A stretch of DNA of 18,470 nucleotides from JACCVG01 sp034664165 (GCA_034664165.1 JAXDIE010000025.1:1-18470); one strand, 5' to 3'. Shown: positions 1 to 6,538, numbered from the stretch's first letter. The notes: generated from the letters alone by a model not told the origin. Program-made: numbers and translations.

Positions 1-261
1 GTTGTGCACTTCGAGGATCTCCGGCTCGCCTCCGAACTCGATTCCGAACCCGGCCAGCAGCGGCATGACGGTTTCGCCCCACGCCTGCATCTGCTCCCGG
101 GACTCCCAGATTTCGCTCACGGTGAGATTGTCGGGCGAGCCGAAGCAGACATGGACCTGGAGTCCCGCCGGCGGGAAACCGGCCTCCTCCACCTTGGGAT
201 GGCTCTCGTCGTACTTCTCTGCGGTCAGGTTGGCTGGGTGATAGCGAACGAGGATGCTCAT
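1..261 (-). CDS. Small dimeric alpha-beta barrel (ABM/EthD-like) protein, 3' end cut by window
   Basis: The frame is open from an ATG at 261 to the window edge, giving 87 residues starting MSILVRYHPANLTAEKYDE and ending in ...PEILEVHN. A good Shine-Dalgarno GGAGG lies 5 bases before the ATG. The pattern (short beta strand, 'LTAEKYDE', 'HVCFGSPDNLTVSEIWES', then an amphipathic helix and 'PEILEVHN') resembles small dimeric ferredoxin-fold alpha-beta barrel proteins found widely in actinobacteria, related to antibiotic-biosynthesis monooxygenase and EthD folds. This is recognition from general pattern, not a named family, and the substrate cannot be told. The protein is probably nearly complete here, since such proteins are about 90-100 residues. 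It follows the Rrf2 gene on the same strand after 74 bases, so a shared transcript is possible but not shown. Confidence 0.7.
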   Translation of the reverse strand, partial: MSILVRYHPANLTAEKYDESHPKVEEAGFPPAGLQVHVCFGSPDNLTVSEIWESREQMQAWGETVMPLLAGFGIEFGGEPEILEVHN

Positions 262-266
262 GAGGT

Positions 267-271
267 CCTCC
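267..271 (-). promoter_or_regulatory. Shine-Dalgarno GGAGG of the partial alpha-beta barrel gene
   Basis: GGAGG on the minus strand, 5 bases before the ATG at 261. It is one of few textbook Shine-Dalgarno sites in the window and fixes this start. A weak hexamer TAGGGT lies further upstream, but no -35 element is visible. Confidence 0.6.
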
Positions 272-335
272 GTCGGGGTCCTGCCGACCCTAACCAGAAC
301 GGCGAGATTGCGTGGACGATGAGTCGGGGCCCGCG

Positions 336-734
336 CTAGATGTAGTACATCGCCGCGCCCGTGCCCGCCTCGCGCTCGGCAGCCGCCGTGATGGTCACGG
401 CGCCCAGCACCTCGCGGACGGAGTCGGTCACGTCGGTCCAGGGGAAGCCCGCAGCCGCCGCTGTGGTGCCCAGGGTCCCGTCCAGCAGCTCCACGACTTC
501 GAGGACGGTGACCTCGGCCGGCGGGCGGGCGAAGGTGTAGCCGCCCTTGACCCCGCGCTGGCTCTTCAGGATGCCCCCGCGCCTAAGCACGGCGAACAGG
601 CCCTCGAGGACCTGTACGGGGATGTCGCGCGAGCGGGCGATGTCGCCGATCGGCACGGGATCCGTTGCGCCACGGCGTGCGAGCTCGCAGAGAGCGCGGA
701 CGGCGGTGGGCGACTTGGCGGTGATGGCAAGCAT
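336..734 (-). CDS. Rrf2-family transcriptional regulator
   Basis: A 132-residue protein of usual Rrf2 length. The N-terminal winged helix-turn-helix spans about residues 1-65, with the recognition-helix region 'IPVQVLEGLFAVLRRGGIL'. The family signature follows as 'SQRGVKGGYTFARPPAEVTVLEVVELLDG' in two parts, residues 58-70 and 71-86. Rrf2 proteins are cytoplasmic DNA-binding repressors or sensors of Fe-S, nitric oxide or cysteine status. The three clustered cysteines that hold the Fe-S cluster in IscR or NsrR are absent: the only cysteine is C16 in the N-terminal helix. It is therefore more likely a cluster-free member such as the CymR type; the ligand is unknown. The ATG at 734 has no Shine-Dalgarno but a TAGACT hexamer 9 bases upstream. 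It is divergent from the VanZ-like gene, with only 20 bases between starts. Confidence 0.88.
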   Translation of the reverse strand: MLAITAKSPTAVRALCELARRGATDPVPIGDIARSRDIPVQVLEGLFAVLRRGGILKSQRGVKGGYTFARPPAEVTVLEVVELLDGTLGTTAAAAGFPWTDVTDSVREVLGAVTITAAAEREAGTGAAMYYI

Positions 735-743
735 GTGCGTGAA

Positions 744-749
744 AGTCTA
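744..749 (-). promoter_or_regulatory. Probable -10 hexamer TAGACT of the Rrf2 gene
   Basis: TAGACT on the minus strand, followed by 9 bases and the ATG at 734. This would put the transcription start about 2-3 bases before the ATG, a near-leaderless mRNA, which fits the absence of a Shine-Dalgarno. The same hexamer is found before dnaE. No -35 element is recognised. Inference from spacing only. Confidence 0.45.
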
Positions 750-754
750 GGGGC

Positions 755-1126
755 GTGCCCCTCCCCCGCCTCCTGACGGTCTGGCTGCCCCCGTTCGCGC
801 TGATGGCGCTGATCTTCTGGCTGTCGGCACAGCCGGACCTGAACTCCGGGCTCGGCATCGTCGACCTGATCGGCCGCAAGGTCGTGCACATGACCGAGTA
901 CGGGCTGCTGACGTGGCTCTGGTGGCGGGCCGTGCAGAGCCTGCCCGCGGCCTTCGTGATCGCCGTGGCCTACGCGATCACGGACGAGTTCCACCAGACG
1001 TTCACCTCAGGCCGGCACGGTGCACCGACCGACGTGCTGATCGACGCCATCGGCGCCGGGATTGTCTGCCTCGCCCTGAGAAGGGCGAGTGGCAAGCAGA
1101 GCAAGGAAGCAGGGGCGAAGGCTTAG
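755..1126 (+). CDS. VanZ-like family integral membrane protein
   Basis: A 123-residue protein from a GTG start, with about four hydrophobic segments (roughly residues 8-24, 48-61, 63-77 and 93-108). It carries the VanZ-like landmarks: 'IFWLSAQPD' at the end of the first span, 'KVVHMTEYGLL' (42-52), 'AYAITDEFHQTF' (72-83) and 'PTDVLIDAIGA' (91-101). The family includes VanZ of teicoplanin resistance, but most members have no proven role and may act on cell-envelope or lipid-linked substrates, so resistance should not be inferred. The GTG at 755 is chosen because the next ATG would cut into the first membrane span. No Shine-Dalgarno at useful spacing is seen. The stop codon sits in a stem-loop at 1120-1137. 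The C-terminal tail (110-123) is short, charged and probably disordered. Confidence 0.85.
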   Translation: MPLPRLLTVWLPPFALMALIFWLSAQPDLNSGLGIVDLIGRKVVHMTEYGLLTWLWWRAVQSLPAAFVIAVAYAITDEFHQTFTSGRHGAPTDVLIDAIGAGIVCLALRRASGKQSKEAGAKA

Positions 1127-1137
1127 TGGGCTAAGCC
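1120..1137. terminator. Stem-loop at the VanZ-like stop codon, between convergent genes
   Basis: A perfect 7-base stem, GGCTTAG and CTAAGCC, with a TGGG loop. The TAG of the VanZ-like gene is the last three bases of the left arm. There is no T-run on either strand, so it would be a U-less hairpin of the kind proposed in GC-rich actinobacteria. It lies in the 51-base gap before the end of the convergent HDOD-LuxR gene and could serve both. Confidence 0.45.
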
Positions 1138-1177
1138 GAGACCCGATGACGACGCTATGCGACGCCAATCGCTCTTC

Positions 1178-2251
1178 TCAGAGCCAGCCCTTCTCTGTTG
1201 CCATGAGTACGGCCTGGGCCCGGTCGACGGCGCCCATCTTGCCGTAGATGTTGTGGAGGTGGGTGCGGACCGTGCTGGTCGAGAGCGTGAGCTCCGCGGC
1301 TATCTGCTTGTAGACCTTGCCCTCGGCCAGCGTCTTGAGGATCTGAACCTCGCGCGCCGACAGCGGACACGGCTCCGGGCGGCGACGGCCGCTGGCGGCT
1401 CCGTAGGGAAGCTCGTACATGATCGCCCTCAGTGCCTGCGGGTCCAGGCCCACCGTGCGGGCCACTGCCAGCAGCCTGCCGGGCTCGACCGCGCGCTCCT
1501 GCGCGTGGTGGGCAAGCATGTCGGCGAGGCGGACGATGGCGGCGGCGCCCTGGGCGTCGTCGGAGTGGTGGCGCTCGATGGCGCGGGACAAGCTCTGCGG
1601 CAGCCCCCAGCGGCGAGCGAGGACTCCGCCGACTACGGCGTGGTCCACGCCAAGCTCGCGGCGCTCGCGCGCCACACGCTCCTCGGGGGTGCGGGCGCCC
1701 TTGTGGATCTCCTCGGGGTAGCCCGGGTAGGCGTGCATCAGGACCAGGCGGCCGATGTCGTGCAGCAGGGCGGCGACGAGCAGCGAGTCGCGGTCCTCCC
1801 AGCCCACCTCGCGGGCGACGCGCTCAGCGGCGCGCTGGGTTGCCACGGCGTGCAAGCGGAAGCGCTCCGGCGCCGTGTCCCAGGCGGCGGTGCGCTCGAA
1901 GAAGTCAAAGGTGGTGGTGCGCATGGTGAGCGACTCGACGCCCGCGGGCCCGAGAACCTCTACGGCGGCGGGGATGCTCGAGATCTGGCCGGCGCGGGGG
2001 CCGGCGCGGTTGGCCAGCCTCAACACGGCGATGGCAAGTGCGACGTCGGACTCGACCGCTGCAACCACGTCGCCGTTGGACGAATGGGCGTCACGTACCA
2101 GGCGCAGCAGGCGATTACGCGGCTCCGCAAGGGCCGGGAACTCCTCGAGGGCCTCGAAAGCAGCAGTCAATCGCTGGCCGTGGCCCTGGTTACGAGGCCG
2201 CGCGCCCGCTTCTGGGCGAGGCGCCGGGATAGCTCTTTCTGCTGCGTCCAA
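1178..2251 (-). CDS. HDOD (HD-type) domain protein fused to a LuxR-type DNA-binding domain
   Basis: A 357-residue cytoplasmic regulator. Residues about 28-250 form an HDOD domain: 'DVALAIAVLRLANRA' (69-83), 'ALLHDIGRL' with H164-D165, H204 in 'GVDHAVVGG', H228-H229 in 'AIERHHS', and D244 in 'RLADML'. Residues about 295-357 form a LuxR/FixJ helix-turn-helix starting 'PLSAREVQILKTLAEGK' and including 'STSTVRTHLHNIYGKMG'. HDOD domains are usually found in signalling proteins and often lack the catalytic histidines and aspartates of true HD phosphohydrolases; here H134, H164-D165, H204, H228 and D244 are all kept. A phosphohydrolase role or a metal-binding sensory role are both possible. The start is TTG at 2251, since an in-frame stop lies just upstream and later starts would cut the HDOD domain. 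It lies 113 bases after gltX on the same strand. Confidence 0.85.
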   Translation of the reverse strand: MDAAERAIPAPRPEAGARPRNQGHGQRLTAAFEALEEFPALAEPRNRLLRLVRDAHSSNGDVVAAVESDVALAIAVLRLANRAGPRAGQISSIPAAVEVLGPAGVESLTMRTTTFDFFERTAAWDTAPERFRLHAVATQRAAERVAREVGWEDRDSLLVAALLHDIGRLVLMHAYPGYPEEIHKGARTPEERVARERRELGVDHAVVGGVLARRWGLPQSLSRAIERHHSDDAQGAAAIVRLADMLAHHAQERAVEPGRLLAVARTVGLDPQALRAIMYELPYGAASGRRRPEPCPLSAREVQILKTLAEGKVYKQIAAELTLSTSTVRTHLHNIYGKMGAVDRAQAVLMATEKGWL

Positions 2252-2322
2252 ATTGATCAGTGTCCCCTTTATTCCTGCGTCGAAGCAATACCTGTTGAGG
2301 GCGTATCGGCAGCGTTGGACGA

Positions 2323-2349
2323 AAGGTTTAGCCGATTCGGCTCAAACTT
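2323..2349. promoter_or_regulatory. 27-base imperfect palindrome between gltX and the HDOD-LuxR gene
   Basis: Two 13-base arms, AAGGTTTAGCCGA and TCGGCTCAAACTT, meet around a single T at 2336. The arms match at 11 of 13 positions. It sits in the AT-richer 113-base gap downstream of gltX and upstream of the HDOD-LuxR start. With a one-base centre it looks more like a dimer-binding operator than a hairpin, but a terminator for gltX cannot be excluded; there is no following T-run. Confidence 0.45.
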
Positions 2350-2364
2350 CAAGATTTCCGACCA

Positions 2365-3621
2365 TCATCGTCCCGCATGTGCCAGTGCCGCGTCAATGCG
2401 GCTCAACGTCTCCTCCTTGCCCAGAAGCGCAAGGGACTCGAAGATCCCCGGCGAGATGGTCCCCCCGGAGATGGCCACGCGCACGGGCTGGAAGACCATC
2501 ATCGGCTTGACGCCGAGCTCCTCGACCAGCCCGCGCAGCGCGGACTCGATCGACTGGGCGTCAAAGGGCTCGACCTCGGCCAGGATGGCTCGGGCCCGCT
2601 CGAGCCGCTCCGGGGCGTCGTCCTTCATGACCTTCGCCCATGCCTTCTCGTCAAAGGGCCGGCGCTCGACGAAAAACCCTGCCAGCGGCCAGAACTCCGA
2701 GAGCGTCTGGAACTTCTCCCGTGAGAGCTCAACAGCAGGGCGCAGCCCGGTGTGCCCAGTCTGCTCCTCCAGGATCGCCGTCAGCTCATCGATATCCATC
2801 TCCCGCAGGTAGTGGCCGTTCATCCACCGCAGCTTCTGCTCGTCGAAGATGGCGGGCGACTTGGATACGCGGTCCAGGGAGAACTTCTGCGCCATCTCCT
2901 CGGTGGTGAAGAAGGTCGTCTCGGCGTCGTAGCCCCAGCCCAGCAGGGCGATGTAGTTGCGGACAGCGGCCGGGAGATAGCCGGCGTCCCTGAGCTCCTG
3001 GACCGAAGCGGCGCCATGGCGCTTTGAGAGCTTCTTCCCATCGGGGCCATGCAGCAACGGAAGGTGGGCGAAGGCCGGCGGGTCGGTGATGCCGAGCGCC
3101 TTCATGACCATCAGCTGTCTCGGGGTGTTGGACAGGTGATCCTCGCCGCGGACCACCTGGGTGATCTCCATGTCGCGGTCGTCCACCGCCACCGCGAGGT
3201 TGTACAGCGCGCTGCCATCGGAGCGCGCGATCACGAAGTCGTCGATGGCGGAGTTGTCGAACTCCACGTCGCCGCGGATCAGGTCATGGACCACGGTCTG
3301 CCCTTCCGGGACCCTCAGCCTCACCGCGCCGTCGTCCATGTAGGCGTGACCCTCCTCGACCAGGCGCGCTATCTCCGCCCGGTGGCGATCGCTCCGCTCG
3401 ACCTGGGAGATCGGCCCTTCGTCCCAGTCCAGCCCGAGCCAGCGGAGGGCGTCGAGGATCTGATCCACGTTCTCCGGAGTCGACCGCTCGCGGTCGGTGT
3501 CCTCGATCCGAAGGACCAGGGTGCCGCCCGATCCGCGCGCCAGGAGCCAGTTGTACAGTGCCGTCCGCGCACCGCCGATATGGAGCTCCCCTGTGGGCGA
3601 CGGCGCGAATCTCACTCTCAT
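2365..3621 (-). CDS. gltX: Glutamyl-tRNA synthetase, compact form
   Basis: Charges tRNA with glutamate using ATP, in the cytoplasm. Class I signatures are clear: the HIGH-type motif in 'APSPTGELHIGGARTALYNW' (6-25), 'LRIEDTDRERS' (37-47), 'VVRGEDHLSNTPRQ' (156-169), and the KMSKS-type 'DGKKLSKRHGAASV' (194-207). The C-terminal helical anticodon-binding part follows, including 'PVRVAISGGTISPGIFESLALLGK' in two halves (379-390, 391-402). At 418 residues it is shorter than the usual 460-490. The missing piece is internal: 'EEGHAYMDDGAVRLRVPEG' (89-107) joins directly, whereas typical bacterial enzymes have some 40 extra residues there with cysteines and 'YDGRCR'. The frame is continuous, so this is not a frameshift. 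The start is taken as ATG 3621; GTG 3627 is a real alternative because TAGCAT lies 6 bases before it. The gene is divergent from nfo by 12 bases. Confidence 0.93.
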   Translation of the reverse strand: MRVRFAPSPTGELHIGGARTALYNWLLARGSGGTLVLRIEDTDRERSTPENVDQILDALRWLGLDWDEGPISQVERSDRHRAEIARLVEEGHAYMDDGAVRLRVPEGQTVVHDLIRGDVEFDNSAIDDFVIARSDGSALYNLAVAVDDRDMEITQVVRGEDHLSNTPRQLMVMKALGITDPPAFAHLPLLHGPDGKKLSKRHGAASVQELRDAGYLPAAVRNYIALLGWGYDAETTFFTTEEMAQKFSLDRVSKSPAIFDEQKLRWMNGHYLREMDIDELTAILEEQTGHTGLRPAVELSREKFQTLSEFWPLAGFFVERRPFDEKAWAKVMKDDAPERLERARAILAEVEPFDAQSIESALRGLVEELGVKPMMVFQPVRVAISGGTISPGIFESLALLGKEETLSRIDAALAHAGR

Positions 3622-3633
3622 GGACACCACTCG

Positions 3634-3639
3634 ATGCTA
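3634..3639 (-). promoter_or_regulatory. Possible -10 hexamer TAGCAT of gltX, overlapping the nfo start codon
   Basis: TAGCAT on the minus strand, 6 bases before GTG 3627 and 12 before ATG 3621. On the plus strand the same bases are ATGCTA, the first two codons of nfo. There is no convincing Shine-Dalgarno for gltX. Transcription starting near 3627 would give a leaderless GTG start or a 6-base leader. Positional inference only. Confidence 0.35.
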
Positions 3640-4500
3640 ATCGGCGGCCACGTCTCCCCGGCGGGCGGCCTCCCCAACGCCCTCCTGCGCGGCCAGGAGA
3701 TCGGCGCCCGCTCGATCCAGATCTTCCACCAGAGCCCTCGGGCCTGGCGGCCGACGAACCACACCCCGGAGGCCATCCAGCAGTTCAACGAGGACATGGC
3801 GGGCAGCCCGATCGACTCGGTGATCATTCACGCCGTCTACCTGATCAACTGCGCCTCCAAGGACGCCGAGCTCAGGCGCAAGTCCCGGACCTCGCTGATC
3901 CACGCCCTTCAGCTGGGCGACGCGATCGGTGCCGATGGCGTCGTCCTCCACCCCGGCTCCACGGTCGGCGAGCCCCACGCAGCCGCCATGAAGCGGGCGT
4001 CCAGGGTCTTCAGGGAGGCCCTGGGGGAATCCGGCCCGTGCCCACTCCTTCTGGAGGACACTGCCGGTGCCGGCAACACCCTGGGCCGCAGCTTCGAGGA
4101 GCTGGCGGGCCTGATCGAGCTGACCGGTGGCGACGAGCGGCTGGGGCTCTGCCTGGATTGCTGCCACATGCTGGCCAGCGGCTTCGACATCAGGACCATC
4201 GCGGGCCTGACCAGCGTGATGGAGGACTGCGACCGGATCGTCGGGCTTGATCGCCTGGGCGCCCTGCACGTGAACGACTCGCAGGTCCCGCTTGGCTCCA
4301 ACGTCGATCGCCATGCGGACCTCCCGCACGGCGAGCTGGGCGAGCGTGGCCTGGCCGCCTTCCTCTCCGAGCCCCGCTTCGAGGGGCTCCCTGCCGTGCT
4401 GGAGACCAAAGCCGACCCCGAGCAGATCGAGATCGCCAAGCGCCTGCGCAAGAAGGGCCTGGCGGCCCGCAGGCGCGCCGCAGCGACGAAGAAGGCCTAG
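3634..4500 (+). CDS. nfo: Deoxyribonuclease IV (AP endonuclease, endonuclease IV family)
   Basis: Cleaves the DNA backbone 5' of abasic sites in base excision repair; a trinuclear-zinc TIM-barrel enzyme of the cytoplasm. The 288-residue length is normal. All nine expected metal ligands are visible: H66 ('IIHAVYL'), H106 ('VLHPGST'), E141 ('LLEDTAG'), D175 and H178 ('LCLDCCHM'), H212 ('LHVNDS'), D225 and H227 ('NVDRHADLPHGELG') and E257 ('VLETKAD'). The N-terminus 'MLIGGHVSPAGGLPNA' is the canonical family start, which fixes the ATG at 3634 even though no Shine-Dalgarno is seen. The last 20 residues are rich in lysine and arginine and may help DNA binding. The start is 12 bases from that of divergent gltX, so its promoter must lie within gltX coding sequence. 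The stop is 4 bases from the stop of the convergent cysteine-rich gene. Confidence 0.95.
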   Translation: MLIGGHVSPAGGLPNALLRGQEIGARSIQIFHQSPRAWRPTNHTPEAIQQFNEDMAGSPIDSVIIHAVYLINCASKDAELRRKSRTSLIHALQLGDAIGADGVVLHPGSTVGEPHAAAMKRASRVFREALGESGPCPLLLEDTAGAGNTLGRSFEELAGLIELTGGDERLGLCLDCCHMLASGFDIRTIAGLTSVMEDCDRIVGLDRLGALHVNDSQVPLGSNVDRHADLPHGELGERGLAAFLSEPRFEGLPAVLETKADPEQIEIAKRLRKKGLAARRRAAATKKA

Positions 4501-4504
4501 GGCG

Positions 4505-4894
4505 CTATAGGGAGTCGCGGATGTCGAAGGCGGCGTCTGCGTCCGTCTCCGGCTCCTGGAAGAAGCGCGGGTTGATGCAGTCGAACGGGCGCCCGTTGCC
4601 CAGGTACGCGCGCTCGACCGAGGACCGGCACTGAGTCAGCGGCTTGCCGGTCATCTTGACCCCGCCGAACCCGTGGCGGGCCCGCTCGGCCTCGAAGAAG
4701 AGCTGCTGGTCTATCTCGACGCGGAAGACCTTCTGCATGCAGCCCATGAAGCGGCGGCCGGACTTTTCGTCGTCATAGAGGTAGAGGTACTCGCAGCCGC
4801 TCTCGAGGCACCCCGTCGGATGCACCAGGCGGTCGCAGAAGGAGCAGCACTGTCGGCACTCGGTGGCGGCCGGGATGCTCGTAGCTGGGCTCAC
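4505..4894 (-). CDS. Unidentified small cysteine-rich protein
   Basis: A 129-residue soluble protein that I do not recognise. It has nine cysteines: C13, C16, C17, C20, C29, C34, C52, C89 and C106. The pattern CxxCCxxC (13-20), then 'HPTGCLESGCEYLYLY' (25-40) and 'GRRFMGCMQKVFRVEID' (46-62), suggests a metal or Fe-S binding knuckle followed by a small beta sheet. There is no signal peptide or membrane span, so it is probably cytoplasmic. The fixed spacing of cysteines and aromatic residues argues for a real conserved protein and not a chance frame. It starts at GTG 4894 with no Shine-Dalgarno, but with TACACT 7 bases before the GTG, consistent with a leaderless mRNA. It follows the sulfatase gene by 18 bases and is convergent with nfo. 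Function is unknown. Confidence 0.75.
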   Translation of the reverse strand: MSPATSIPAATECRQCCSFCDRLVHPTGCLESGCEYLYLYDDEKSGRRFMGCMQKVFRVEIDQQLFFEAERARHGFGGVKMTGKPLTQCRSSVERAYLGNGRPFDCINPRFFQEPETDADAAFDIRDSL

Positions 4895-4901
4895 GCCGCC
4901 A

Positions 4902-4907
4902 AGTGTA
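4902..4907 (-). promoter_or_regulatory. Probable -10 hexamer TACACT of the cysteine-rich gene
   Basis: TACACT on the minus strand followed by exactly 7 bases and the GTG at 4894, the spacing expected when transcription starts at the start codon. It lies in the 18-base gap after the sulfatase stop, so the gene may have its own promoter as well as read-through. Confidence 0.45.
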
Positions 4908-4912
4908 GAGAG

Positions 4913-6454
4913 CTACTCCTGGCAGTTGGAGCCGGCGCACGTCTCGAGCGGCTTCAGACGCTTCTTGAGGTCGCGCACGATCCCGCTGTAGGCCTTGTCG
5001 CTGTCGCGCGACTCGAGCTCGTGCGGGTCCTTCACGTTGTCGTAGAGCTCCTTGCCGGAGTCGTCGTCGATGTAGGTGTAGCGGCCGTCCCTGATGGCCC
5101 GCGCCCCATCCACGCCGTTCTCGAGCAGCATGGCGCGGCCATTGTCGAGCGACGGATTCGACAGGTAATCCAGGAGCGAGATGCCGTCGACAGTGGTGAG
5201 CGGTGTGGCCCCCGCGATGTCGGCGATGGTCGGCGCGATGTCGATGTTGCCCGAGAGCTGGGTGCGGATCGCGTTGGTCGGGATGCCGGGCCCGCGCATG
5301 ATCAGCGGGCCACGCACGGACTCGTCGTACAGCGCCACCTTGCCGCTTGCCAGCCGGTGCTCGCCGGCCATGAAGCCGTTGTCGGAGACGTAGATGATCA
5401 CCGTGTTGGCCAGCTGACCAGTGTCCGTCAGCGTGGTGAACAGGCGCTGGACGAGGTCGTCGACCGCCAGCAGGCTCTCGATCTGGCTCCGGTAGCGATT
5501 CTGGATGAACTTCTGATCGGCGCTGGACAAGCGCGGCTTCTTCTGGATGTCGCCCGGCTTGTCCTTCACGTCCTTCTCGTCGAACGACGGGCCCTTGGGA
5601 AGCGGCGCGCCGCGGAAGCGACCCTTGTCCCGCGGGGCCGGCCGGGGGTTGACAGCGCGGTCGTTGGACTTCCCGAGGTGCTCGGTGTGGGGCGCCAGCG
5701 GATTAATGGCCAGGTAGAACGGATCGGGATCCGTCGCCTCCCGGGTGATGTAGTCATCGGCGATCGACGATTCGATGTCGGTCTGGTAGTCGCTGTCGAG
5801 GTTGCCGAACGCGACCCGGTGAGGATCGGCCACCGGCGGGACGAGTTCGACGCCGTTCAGATTCCGGATCGGGGCCGGGCTCTTGACCAACATGTCGTAG
5901 TTGAACATGTGGTAGGTCCCGTTGTCGACGGTGGCGTACCACTCGTCCCAGCCCGGGGGCACGGGCAGATCGTCGGCGAAGCGCCCGAAGTAGCCGTTCA
6001 TGTACTTGCCGATGTGGGCGGTGTGGTACCCGGCGTTCTTCAGCCAGACGGGAAGCGCAACGTTCTGGAACGCGAAGCGGCCGTACCCGTGCTTGTTGGA
6101 GAGCAGGCCGTGGTTGTGCGAGTACATCCCGGTGAGCGCCGTGGCACGCGATGGGCAGCAACGGGGATGCGTCTGGAAGTAGTTGCTGAAGGTGGTGCCC
6201 TGATCGATCATCAGCTGCCTGGTCTTGGGCATCACCTGCTTGTACTGCTTGGCGCAGAAGCTGGCCTTGATGATCGAGCAGAGCGTCTGATCATCGGTCT
6301 GGATGAAGATGATGTTGGGCTTTGTCGCCGAAGTGGAAGCGGTCGCCGCCTCGCGGTTGATTCCCACGGCCACCAGCCCACCCAGGAGCAGGGCGAGCAC
6401 CGACCCCGCCACGAGTGCGCGGCGCGATGGCAGCTTTTGGGAGATGCGGCTCAT
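4913..6454 (-). CDS. Secreted type I sulfatase (sulfatase-like hydrolase)
   Basis: A 513-residue alkaline-phosphatase-superfamily enzyme that should hydrolyse sulfate esters outside the membrane, most like N-acetylglucosamine-6-sulfatase/arylsulfatase types; the substrate is not readable. Residues 1-31 are an export signal or anchor with a twin-arginine at 'PSRRALVAG' (9-17) before a long hydrophobic stretch. The core begins 'KPNIIFIQTDDQT' (45-57) with metal aspartates D54 and D55. The maturation motif C99-C-P-S-R103 in 'HPRCCPSRATALTG' marks C99 for conversion to formylglycine. Further site residues are K150 ('HIGKYMNG'), H256 ('APHTEH'), D358-N359 with H366 ('SDNGFMAGEH') and K372. The start ATG 6454 is chosen because it leaves a proper signal peptide; no Shine-Dalgarno is seen. 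No formylglycine-generating enzyme gene is in the window. It lies 130 bases downstream of dnaE. Confidence 0.92.
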   Translation of the reverse strand: MSRISQKLPSRRALVAGSVLALLLGGLVAVGINREAATASTSATKPNIIFIQTDDQTLCSIIKASFCAKQYKQVMPKTRQLMIDQGTTFSNYFQTHPRCCPSRATALTGMYSHNHGLLSNKHGYGRFAFQNVALPVWLKNAGYHTAHIGKYMNGYFGRFADDLPVPPGWDEWYATVDNGTYHMFNYDMLVKSPAPIRNLNGVELVPPVADPHRVAFGNLDSDYQTDIESSIADDYITREATDPDPFYLAINPLAPHTEHLGKSNDRAVNPRPAPRDKGRFRGAPLPKGPSFDEKDVKDKPGDIQKKPRLSSADQKFIQNRYRSQIESLLAVDDLVQRLFTTLTDTGQLANTVIIYVSDNGFMAGEHRLASGKVALYDESVRGPLIMRGPGIPTNAIRTQLSGNIDIAPTIADIAGATPLTTVDGISLLDYLSNPSLDNGRAMLLENGVDGARAIRDGRYTYIDDDSGKELYDNVKDPHELESRDSDKAYSGIVRDLKKRLKPLETCAGSNCQE

Positions 6455-6498
6455 GAGATCAGGAAGGCTGCCACGCGGTGGAGCAAGGGGGAAAGCCC

Positions 6499-6520
6499 GC
6501 CGGCAACTCGTCGCGCCGGC
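6499..6520. terminator. GCCGGC stem-loop between dnaE and the sulfatase gene
   Basis: GCCGGC at 6499-6504 and again at 6515-6520 can pair as a 6-base stem with a 10-base loop. In the minus direction it is followed by GGGCTTTCCCCC, with only three T. It could end dnaE transcription, or lie in the leader of the sulfatase mRNA if the promoter at 6539-6547 is used. Confidence 0.3.
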
Positions 6521-6538
6521 TCCGCTCGCAGCCGCGGG

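Noticed and set aside
755..1126. Glycopeptide resistance gene
   Set aside because: Only the broad VanZ-like family is supported; no vanA-type cluster is near, and most members are not resistance genes.
2252..2364. tRNA gene next to gltX
   Set aside because: No T-arm, anticodon arm or acceptor stem could be built; the palindrome there lacks a clover-leaf layout.
1157..2812. 551-codon plus-strand frame over the HDOD-LuxR gene and gltX end
   Set aside because: It spans two well-supported minus-strand genes and the gap between them and has no motif of its own.
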